Below, piece by piece: positions 16,804 through 23,919 of a stretch of DNA of 32,763 bases. Position 1 is the stretch's first letter. Each line of letters opens with the position of its first letter. Source of the DNA: Comamonadaceae bacterium (GTDB lineage: Bacteria > Pseudomonadota > Gammaproteobacteria > Burkholderiales > Burkholderiaceae_C); NCBI GenBank assembly GCA_947458305.1, contig CANGZO010000002.1:1-32763 (forward strand). The letters are read 5' to 3'. The notes beneath the pieces are model-generated. The model searched no databases. It was not told where the DNA came from and saw only the letters and a program-made list of their open reading frames with translations. The translations under genes were made by a program, and so were the position numbers.

Positions 16804-18263
16804 GGTTGCGCCCGTCCGTAGGTGTCTTCAAAACGGACGATATCGTCTTCGCCCAAATAGCTACCCGACTGAACCTCAATGATTTCCAAAGGGATCGTCC
16901 CGGGATTAGCGAGACGATGAACTTCCCCCAGCGGGATGTAGGTGGATTGGTTTTCGGTCAAGGTCAGCACCTTGTAGCCGTTGGTGATTTCGGCAGTGCC
17001 AGTGACCACGATCCAATGCTCGGCACGGTGGTGGTGTTTTTGCAGGCTCAGACTGGCTTTGGGCTTGACCTGAATGCGTTTGACCTTGAAGCGGCCACCC
17101 TCGTCGATGCTGTCGTACCAACCCCAGGGGCGATGCACTTTGCGGTGCAGCGTGTGCTCTTCGCGCTTTGTTTTCTGTAGTTGGGTGACGATGTACTTGA
17201 CGTCTTGGCTGCGGGTTTTGTCAGCCACCAGCACTGCGTCTGCGGTTTCGATAACAACCAGATCGCTCACGCCCACCAAAGTAACCAAGCGGCTGCTGGC
17301 GTGCACCAGGGTGTTGCGGCTGTCGGTGGCCAGCACGTCACCCAGATGGGCGTTGCCTTGGGCGTCTTTGGGCAGCACGTTCCAGACGGCGTCCCAAGCG
17401 CCGAGGTCTGACCAACCAGCATCGAGTGGAACCATTTGGATGGGGAATGCGCTGCCGGGGCAGTGCTCCATGACGGCGTAGTCGACCGACTCGGCGGGGA
17501 TGGCGGCAAACTGCTCTTTGCCAGGGCGGATGAATTGGGCGTCTTGCGTTTTGGCGGCCCAGGCAGCTTGGCAAGCTAGGGCTATGTCGGGGCGAAAGGT
17601 TTGCAGGGCTTTAAGCCAGACCGATGCCCGAAGCACGAACATGCCGGCGTTCCAGAAGTAGCCGCCTTGTTTGATATAGGCATCGGCGGTGGCTTGGTTG
17701 GGCTTTTCTACGAAGGCAGCGACATTCAAGACATTCGCGCACGGGGGTGCGCTCCTACTTTGGTCTGTGCGGATGTAGCCGTAGCCTGTTTCGGGTTTGT
17801 CGGGGGTGACGCCCAAGATGACGATATCGCCGTTTGCGGCTTGGACGATGGCTTGTTGCACCGCTGCTATGAAAGCGGCAGTGTTGGCAACGGTTTGGTC
17901 GGCGGGGGTGACAACCAACACGGGGTCTTGGCCGTTTTGGGTGGCAGCCAAAGCGGCCATGCTCAAGGCTGGGGCTGTGTTGCGGCCCACGGGCTCTAGC
18001 AAGGCTGCTTCTAAAGTGATGCCCACTTCGCGCAATTGCTCAGACGCCAAAAACCGATGATCTTCGCCACTGACGATGAGGGGCGCGGCCAGTTGTATGT
18101 TGTCATGCCCCAAGCCCGCCAGGCGCTGGGCGGCTTGCTGAAAAAGGCTTTCGTTGCCCGTGAGGCACAGAAACTGTTTGGGGAAACCTGTGCGGGACAA
18201 GGGCCACAGGCGCGTGCCTGAACCGCCGCAAAGGATTACTGGCGTGACTTGGATTTTGCTCAT
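16800..18263 (-). CDS. manC: mannose-1-phosphate guanylyltransferase/mannose-6-phosphate isomerase
   Basis: [38 protein letters not shown], cupin C-terminus [21 protein letters not shown]. Confidence 0.96.
   Translation of the reverse strand: MSKIQVTPVILCGGSGTRLWPLSRTGFPKQFLCLTGNESLFQQAAQRLAGLGHDNIQLAAPLIVSGEDHRFLASEQLREVGITLEAALLEPVGRNTAPALSMAALAATQNGQDPVLVVTPADQTVANTAAFIAAVQQAIVQAANGDIVILGVTPDKPETGYGYIRTDQSRSAPPCANVLNVAAFVEKPNQATADAYIKQGGYFWNAGMFVLRASVWLKALQTFRPDIALACQAAWAAKTQDAQFIRPGKEQFAAIPAESVDYAVMEHCPGSAFPIQMVPLDAGWSDLGAWDAVWNVLPKDAQGNAHLGDVLATDSRNTLVHASSRLVTLVGVSDLVVIETADAVLVADKTRSQDVKYIVTQLQKTKREEHTLHRKVHRPWGWYDSIDEGGRFKVKRIQVKPKASLSLQKHHHRAEHWIVVTGTAEITNGYKVLTLTENQSTYIPLGEVHRLANPGTIPLEIIEVQSGSYLGEDDIVRFEDTYGRAQP
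17733..17759 (-). repeat. REP-like hairpin inside manC (AGTAGGAGCGCACCCCCGTGCGCGAAT)
   Basis: Matches 15801-15827; encodes an in-frame loop (SRSAPPCAN). Confidence 0.75.
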
Positions 18264-18339
18264 GGTGTTTGTTTCATGGTCCGATGGCCATCGCCCTGCC
18301 CTTCACCCACTTCAGCCTTGAGCGCCTCAATCTCGACCT

Positions 18340-19482
18340 TCAGAGCCTTGGCTGCTTTTGCAGAGTCCGCATGAAGCGGCGGTTGATGGGAGGCTTGCGC
18401 AACAAAAATGCAATGGGCGAACACCAGTGGAAGGACACCAATCGCGCATACAAAGTGACATAGCCCAGCATGAACACCAGGCACAGCATGGCGGCAGTCA
18501 AAGTCTGGTCGTACACCGCATAAACGGCCAGCACCGCAGGCGCCGACATGAGGGCCAGCAAAATACCAGTCAGGGGGTTGGTCAAGTGCGGGGGCACCCG
18601 CAAGGTGCTGCGCACAACGCGGCGCATGATGAGGCTGTGCAGGTGCAGCCTGTCGGGCTGGCCGGGGTGGGTTTGGCGCAGTTTGCGGCGGTAGATGCTG
18701 AAGAGCACTTCAGTCACGGGGTGGATGCACACCAACAAGGCGGCAAAGGCGGTGACGCCAGAATTGCGCTCGATGAGCATGACGCAGGACCAAGCCAGCG
18801 CAAAGCCCCCAAAATAGCTGCCCCCGTCGCCCAAAAAGAGCTTGCCCCAAGGCCAGTTGATGAACCAAAAGCCCAACGCTGCTCCGGCCACGCACAGGCA
18901 GGCGATGGCCAAATTGGTGTCTTGAACGACCGTGGCGATGCCGGCAATGCCCACAAAGGCCAAGATCACAAAACCACTGGCCAAGCCGTTGAAGCCATCA
19001 ATGATGTTGATGGCGTTGGCCACGCCACCAATGGCGAAGGCGGTGAACAGCACAGACACCAAGCCGATACCCAGCAAAGAGTCAAACCATGGGATGTCAA
19101 CCGAGGTGAGGGATACCCCCGTGAGCCACCAACCCACCACACCAGAGGCCATGGTGGCCAAAAGCCGCGCCATGACGCTGACTTTTTTGGTGATGTCTTC
19201 GGCCAAGCCGAAGGCAAACGCGGGCAAGCCCGCCAACAGCAAGGGCCCCAAAATGGCTTGGCGCTCGGGCTTGGCCACCGCCCAAGCGGCAATCAACCCA
19301 GCCCAAATGGCCACGCCGCCGATGCGGGGTGTGGGCATGGTGTGGGCTTTTTGGATGCCTACCAGCCCGTCAATGCTGAAGCGGCCATGCAGCTTTGTGG
19401 TAAGCACCAAGACGATGGCCGTCACAAGAGACACGGCAAAGGCGGTGTAGGGGCTGGGCGGTATATCCAGGCTGGCGAACAT
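18340..19482 (-). CDS. WecA/MraY-like undecaprenyl-phosphate glycosyl-1-phosphate transferase
   Basis: Polytopic; TPRIGGVAIWAG, NIIDGFNGLASG, FLGDGGSYFGGF, HLHSLIMRR. Confidence 0.92.
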   Translation of the reverse strand: MFASLDIPPSPYTAFAVSLVTAIVLVLTTKLHGRFSIDGLVGIQKAHTMPTPRIGGVAIWAGLIAAWAVAKPERQAILGPLLLAGLPAFAFGLAEDITKKVSVMARLLATMASGVVGWWLTGVSLTSVDIPWFDSLLGIGLVSVLFTAFAIGGVANAINIIDGFNGLASGFVILAFVGIAGIATVVQDTNLAIACLCVAGAALGFWFINWPWGKLFLGDGGSYFGGFALAWSCVMLIERNSGVTAFAALLVCIHPVTEVLFSIYRRKLRQTHPGQPDRLHLHSLIMRRVVRSTLRVPPHLTNPLTGILLALMSAPAVLAVYAVYDQTLTAAMLCLVFMLGYVTLYARLVSFHWCSPIAFLLRKPPINRRFMRTLQKQPRL

Positions 19483-19508
19483 GTTGATAAACGTGCGGAT
19501 GTTGGGGC

Positions 19509-20690
19509 TTAGCGGCCGGTTGCTTGTCGACCGATGGCTTTGCGCCAGCTGGTTTTAAGGGCAACCAATTTTTGTGCCGATTCGCTGTCTTGGCTGGCGT
19601 TGCGCATGGCCTGGCGGATAAAGACGAAAAGCAAGAGGGCAAAGCCTGCGGCCAGGGTGGCGATGATGGCGATCTGGGCTTTTTTGGGTTTGCTCTTGCG
19701 CTCGGGGGGCTGGGCAGCGTCGAGCACCTGGATGACCGCGCCTTCACGCGATTCGTCCACCTTGGCCATCTCGAACTGGCGGGCGAAGAGTTCAAACAAG
19801 GTTTCTTGGTATTTGAACTCGCGGAACTTGGCCACATAGTCGCCCTGCCCGGCAGCGGCGGCGGGTTCGTCTTTTTCTTGTTTGGCCAACTGAGCCCGCA
19901 GGTTGGCCAGCTCGGTCATGGCTTGTTTGAAGTCGGGCGCGGTTTCGGCCAGGTAGCCGCGCATGGCGCCTACTTTGACTTCTTGCGCCGTGACTTGCGC
20001 CTTGAGGCCGGCCACAGCGGCCAGTGCCGATGTGGGATTAGATTTGAGCACGCTGCTGCTCACGCCAGTGGCGCGCAGGGCTTGTTCGGCCTCGGTGAAT
20101 TTTTCTTTGACTTGGCTCAGTTGCTTTTCAAAGAAGGCGCGGCGTTGCTGCGCTTCGGTCACGGCCAAGCGGGCCAACAGCTTTTGCAACTCTTCCACAT
20201 GGGCGTTAGCCAGGTCGGCGGCAAACTTCGGGTCTTTGTCGTCGATCTGCACCGTGATCAGGCCGTCTTTGCCACTGCTGGCGCGGGTGCTGCCGGTCAG
20301 TGCCGCACGCGCATCTTCTTTGAACTTGGCTTGGTATCGCTCGTCCAGCTTAAACCGCGCTATCAGCTCGTCTTGCACGCTGTTACTTTTCATAAAGGCG
20401 AGGTATTGGTCAGCCGGGTTTTTGATGCCCGCAGCACCGGCCAAACCACCCAGCCCACCCAGGCTGGCCAGCATGCTGGCGGCAGCGCTTTGCTGTTGTT
20501 GGGGCGGGAGGAATTTGACGGTGGCCGTGAAAGTGGGGGGAATGGTGAAGCTGTAGCCCAATGCGGCCAGGCCCACCACCAGCGGGCCGAGAATCAGCAG
20601 GCGCAGGTTGTCGACAATGGTTTGCAGCAAATCAAGCAGGCTGATTTCGTCGTCTTCTGCGGTGTCGGGGATGTGTGTGTTGTCGGTCAT
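19509..20690 (-). CDS. Wzz/GNVR-domain polysaccharide chain-length regulator
   Basis: N- and C-terminal TM segments; DDEISLLDLLQTIVDNLRLLILGPLVVG; coiled coil; LDAAQPPERKSKPKKAQI. Confidence 0.9.
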   Translation of the reverse strand: MTDNTHIPDTAEDDEISLLDLLQTIVDNLRLLILGPLVVGLAALGYSFTIPPTFTATVKFLPPQQQQSAAASMLASLGGLGGLAGAAGIKNPADQYLAFMKSNSVQDELIARFKLDERYQAKFKEDARAALTGSTRASSGKDGLITVQIDDKDPKFAADLANAHVEELQKLLARLAVTEAQQRRAFFEKQLSQVKEKFTEAEQALRATGVSSSVLKSNPTSALAAVAGLKAQVTAQEVKVGAMRGYLAETAPDFKQAMTELANLRAQLAKQEKDEPAAAAGQGDYVAKFREFKYQETLFELFARQFEMAKVDESREGAVIQVLDAAQPPERKSKPKKAQIAIIATLAAGFALLLFVFIRQAMRNASQDSESAQKLVALKTSWRKAIGRQATGR

Positions 20691-20708
20691 GCGGGGTGTG
20701 GAGGCATT

Positions 20709-20741
20709 TGTCGGGGCTGAAGCTGCCGACCTACGGGGTCA
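20709..20741 (-). repeat. REP-type hairpin copy A (TGTCGGGGCTGAAGCTGCCGACCTACGGGGTCA)
   Basis: Matches 21467-21499 and 23112-23144. Confidence 0.88.
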
Positions 20742-20760
20742 ATGGGTAGTGTTTTTAGTA

Positions 20761-20781
20761 TTGGGCGGGGGTCAGGCGCAT
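20761..20781 (-). pseudogene. remnant of the MNT 5' head (ATGCGCCTGACCCCCGCCCAA)
   Basis: Identical to the first 21 nt of MNT genes C and D; runs into a stop (MRLTPAQY*). Confidence 0.75.
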
Positions 20782-20807
20782 GGCGGTATGAGTCTGGACT
20801 TGTAGGG

Positions 20808-21179
20808 TCAATGCACGGGCTCTGCCCAGGCACAGCCCAGGGTTTGCGCCACCGCAAGCAGTCTTTTGTCGCGGGTCCACAACTTGAAGCCAGAAATCAA
20901 TGTGCTGGCACAAAGGTGGGCGTCGATGTAGCCGATGCCTTTGCCCATCAGGTTTTTGCTATCGATGAAGTGCATGACCTCGTGGTCCATGGCGGGTTTC
21001 ACGGGTGGCAGTGCTTGCAACAGTTCAATCAAGGCTTGACGATTTTTCAGGTTGCCACAGGCGAGTTCGCCCACCACAAATGGATGGGTGGCGGCCTGGG
21101 TTTGCATCAGGGCCTGAACCAACAGCGGTTCGCCTTGACGCAAATGGTCTACCCACACAGAGGTGTCCACCAAAATCAT
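20808..21179 (-). CDS. vapC: VapC PIN-domain toxin
   Basis: MILVDTSVWVDHLRQGEP...YIDAHLCASTL...LWTRDKRL PIN acidic residues. Confidence 0.94.
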   Translation of the reverse strand: MILVDTSVWVDHLRQGEPLLVQALMQTQAATHPFVVGELACGNLKNRQALIELLQALPPVKPAMDHEVMHFIDSKNLMGKGIGYIDAHLCASTLISGFKLWTRDKRLLAVAQTLGCAWAEPVH

Positions 21180-21370
21180 GCTGCCGATTGTTGCCGTGCG
21201 ATGGGCTTGAGTTGGGGCTCGGTTCCGCCCAGTTGCGCCAAGCGATGGGCACTTTCGCGCTGAACAAGGGCCAACAAGGCTTCTCGCAGCAGCTGCGTGC
21301 GCTCAGTTAACCCGCTGATCTTCTGCGCTTGGGCCAGCAATTGATCATCGAGTGTCAGTGTGGTTCTCAT
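21176..21370 (-). CDS. vapB: VapB antitoxin
   Basis: MRTTLTLDDQLLAQAQKISGLTERTQLLREALLALVQRE; 4-nt overlap with vapC. Confidence 0.9.
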   Translation of the reverse strand: MRTTLTLDDQLLAQAQKISGLTERTQLLREALLALVQRESAHRLAQLGGTEPQLKPIARQQSAA

Positions 21371-21423
21371 GGCCAAGGTCCTTTGATCATCAAAATTCGC
21401 ATCATTTTATTCGAATAATGATG

Positions 21424-21461
21424 CCTTGGATGGTGTCGATTTGGGCGGGGATGAGGCGCAT
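21424..21461 (-). pseudogene. remnant of the MNT 5' head (MRLIPAQIDTIQG...)
   Basis: Near-identical to the starts of the three intact MNT genes, then stop (MRLIPAQIDTIQGIIIRIK*). Confidence 0.85.
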
Positions 21462-21462
21462 G

Positions 21463-21500
21463 TTTTTGTCGGGGCTAAAGCCCCCGACCTACGGGGTCAT
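21463..21500 (-). repeat. REP-type hairpin copy B
   Basis: TTTTTGTCGGGGCTAAAGCCCCCGACCTACGGGGTCAT. Confidence 0.92.
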
Positions 21501-22045
21501 TGTGTTTTTTTGTATTGATTTGACACTTGTTGAAATTCAATAGCAAAGTCTTGACTGAGCGGCTCGACTTTCAACTGTTCTGCGCAATAGCTCATGAATT
21601 TGGCAGCAATGCGAACCTGTTCAGGCACCAATTCATGCAAGGTGTTGAAGTGCTCCGCGACTTTGTCGTAGTCGGTTTCGTAGTCATGTGCGGCCAGATT
21701 GCGGGCCGTTCTGGCCAGTTGCCAAGATTCAATGCTGGTCACAACACCCTGCTTTTCAAACAGTGCCAACACTTTGATGAAGCTGTCAGCTTGTTCACCC
21801 GACAACAACAGGCTGTGCCGCATGGCCGAACCCGTTGTGTCTTGCAATTTGGCAAACCGTTCGTTGACTGCAGCCAAGGCTTCAAAGAGCGGATTGTCTT
21901 TTTTGTGCTCGCTCAAATAAGCGCCCGACAATGGCCAAGTGATGGTGCTGGTGCTGGCATTCAAAAAATACACGCAGCGCTGAATGGCTTCCAGCAATCC
22001 CGCCAGATGCTCACGCTGGTTTCCTAACAGTTGCTCGGTGCTCAT
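21497..22045 (-). CDS. HepT-like HEPN toxin, module 1
   Basis: RX4HxY motif RNLAAHDY; 4-nt overlap with upstream MNT; stop lies in the REP hairpin. Confidence 0.82.
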   Translation of the reverse strand: MSTEQLLGNQREHLAGLLEAIQRCVYFLNASTSTITWPLSGAYLSEHKKDNPLFEALAAVNERFAKLQDTTGSAMRHSLLLSGEQADSFIKVLALFEKQGVVTSIESWQLARTARNLAAHDYETDYDKVAEHFNTLHELVPEQVRIAAKFMSYCAEQLKVEPLSQDFAIEFQQVSNQYKKTQ

Positions 22046-22344
22046 TTCACGAACCCCGTCAAAACCTGGGCTTGGCTGCGTGCCATGCGTGCAAATGCGC
22101 TGGCGTGCTGTGGTGAAGCGGTCACGATGTCGACTGGAAGCTGTAGTTGCATCTCCAGCCGGTTTTTGATGCGGGCACGATCCAGCAGCACTGGCTCCGG
22201 CTGCGCCTCGATCAAGAGATCCACGTCTCCCCCTCGCCGACTGTCATCCAACCGCGAACCAAACAGAGACACCACCGCACCCTCACCCAGCACCGCGTGC
22301 ACGGTGCTTTGGATGGTGTCGATTTGGGCGGGGGTCAGGCGCAT
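22042..22344 (-). CDS. MntA-like MNT antitoxin, module 1
   Basis: MRLTPAQIDTIQSTVHAVLGEGAVVSLFGSRLDDSRRGGDVDLLIE. Confidence 0.92.
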   Translation of the reverse strand: MRLTPAQIDTIQSTVHAVLGEGAVVSLFGSRLDDSRRGGDVDLLIEAQPEPVLLDRARIKNRLEMQLQLPVDIVTASPQHASAFARMARSQAQVLTGFVK

Positions 22345-22363
22345 GGGTAGGTGATGGTTAAGC

Positions 22364-22825
22364 TTATTTTTTGGTGTACGTGGCTTGGCAAAAGCTGTTG
22401 AGCTGTTCGTGCCATGCCAACAGCTCTGGTGCAGCCTGAATCATTTGCTCGAAGAATTCATGCAGCGTTGCTGGATCGTCTTCGTATTCGTGGTTCACCG
22501 CGTTGCGCAGCTCGCGGATGTCTTTCCAGCGCTCCACCGATGCAATGCAGCCCAGCTTTTCCATGTAGAGAAGCACGGCGGTGAAGGGCTCGGCGGGTTT
22601 TTCTTCTTCGATGGCGATGGCTTTCATGGTTTTACCCATGTGCTCTTGGTATTCGCTGAAGCGAATGCGAAATGCTGCCAATGTTTCGTGCTGGTCTGGC
22701 TGCAAGGCGTGCCAGTCTGAGATGGGCAAAAGGGCCGCTGCCCGAGAGATGGAATAGCTCAAGTACTCCCGCATGCGGGCCAAGTGGTCCAGCTTTTTAA
22801 AGATCAAAGCAATGTGTTCGCTCAC
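22364..22825 (-). CDS. HepT-like HEPN toxin, module 2
   Basis: RX4HxY motif RNAVNHEY; 4-nt overlap with MNT. Confidence 0.85.
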   Translation of the reverse strand: MSEHIALIFKKLDHLARMREYLSYSISRAAALLPISDWHALQPDQHETLAAFRIRFSEYQEHMGKTMKAIAIEEEKPAEPFTAVLLYMEKLGCIASVERWKDIRELRNAVNHEYEDDPATLHEFFEQMIQAAPELLAWHEQLNSFCQATYTKK

Positions 22826-23106
22826 AGGCGGATGCCTTGTTGTTTGGCGATCAGCGCGATGGGGCTGCGGTCGCCATGCGGTTTGACGATCAAATCTACC
22901 GGCAAATCAAGCTGGTCTTGCAGGCTGACTTTGCAGCGGATTTTTTTCATCAAATCAGGTTGCGCGGTTTCCACGTACAAGTCCACGTCACCGCCTTTTT
23001 GCTGGTCATTGACCCGCGACCCAAACAGCGTGACCTGCGCATCCTCCCCCAGCACCGCGTGCACGGTGCTTTGGATGGTGTCGATTTGGGCGGGGGTCAG
23101 GCGCAT
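22822..23106 (-). CDS. MntA-like MNT antitoxin, module 2
   Basis: MRLTPAQIDTIQSTVHAVLGEDAQVTLFGSRVNDQQKGGDVDLYVE. Confidence 0.92.
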   Translation of the reverse strand: MRLTPAQIDTIQSTVHAVLGEDAQVTLFGSRVNDQQKGGDVDLYVETAQPDLMKKIRCKVSLQDQLDLPVDLIVKPHGDRSPIALIAKQQGIRL

Positions 23107-23107
23107 A

Positions 23108-23145
23108 TTTTTGTCGGGGCTAAAGCCACCGACCTACGGGGTCAT
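23108..23145 (-). repeat. REP-type hairpin copy D
   Basis: TTTTTGTCGGGGCTAAAGCCACCGACCTACGGGGTCAT. Confidence 0.92.
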
Positions 23146-23613
23146 TAGTTGGGTTGCTTTGGCGATCATGGCCTCGCCTGCTTTGACCAGCGTGCTCACA
23201 TGCTGGTGACCAGCTTGGAGGGCGCTGGTCAGGATGGCGAGGTCTTCAATGTATTCATGCACCATTTGGTTGCGCAGTTTTCGAATTTCAAGCCAGGTTT
23301 CCGCCGATTCGATCCAACCCAGATGCTCGGCACGGTCAAGGTTGTCAATGGCAGCACCAGGTTTTTCTGCCACGGCCATCAACAGTTGCGGCAAAAACTT
23401 GTCGCCAATGTTGTCTTGCAAGCGCCCAAAACGGCTGACAAATGCGTCCAGCCGTTCGGCCAAAATGGGATCGGTCTCGATTTTTTGCGCTGCTTCGATG
23501 GTGAACAAATCGGCAAACAGTCGTCGATCTGTATCGAGTAAGTGCTTGATTTCTTTTTGCGTGATGCGGCAAAGAAATGTCAGGCGTTCGTGCTGAGCTT
23601 GCTGGAGCTTCAC
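23134..23613 (-). CDS. HepT-like HEPN toxin, module 3
   Basis: RX4HxY motif RNQMVHEY; stop lies within the REP hairpin; 4-nt overlap with MNT. Confidence 0.87.
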   Translation of the reverse strand: MKLQQAQHERLTFLCRITQKEIKHLLDTDRRLFADLFTIEAAQKIETDPILAERLDAFVSRFGRLQDNIGDKFLPQLLMAVAEKPGAAIDNLDRAEHLGWIESAETWLEIRKLRNQMVHEYIEDLAILTSALQAGHQHVSTLVKAGEAMIAKATQLMTP

Positions 23614-23909
23614 AACCGTACCCCTTCTTGGCTGGCAATACGGTGGATGGGTTGCTCCAACAAGTTGGGGGCTTTCAAAAGAACATCCACTTTACGGCCG
23701 TGCATCACGCGCGAGATGCGGCTGGCAATACGGGCGGACACCACGGCGGGGTCTTCAATGCCTTGTTGGACTTCCACCATCAAATCGACATCACCACCCT
23801 TGAGGCTATCGTCCACCCTAGATCCAAACAGCGTGACCTGCGCACCCTCCCCCAGCACCGCGTGCACGGTGCTTTGGATGGTGTCGATTTGGGCGGGGGT
23901 GAGGCGCAT
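23610..23909 (-). CDS. MntA-like MNT antitoxin, module 3
   Basis: MRLTPAQIDTIQSTVHAVLGEGAQVTLFGSRVDDSLKGGDVDLMVE. Confidence 0.92.
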   Translation of the reverse strand: MRLTPAQIDTIQSTVHAVLGEGAQVTLFGSRVDDSLKGGDVDLMVEVQQGIEDPAVVSARIASRISRVMHGRKVDVLLKAPNLLEQPIHRIASQEGVRL

Positions 23910-23919
23910 GGGGTAGGGA

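Noticed and set aside
18260-18484. Short ORF after the WecA-like gene ending ..[32 protein letters not shown]
   Set aside because: Overlaps the WecA-like C-terminus in another frame; no conserved domain recognised, coding status unclear.
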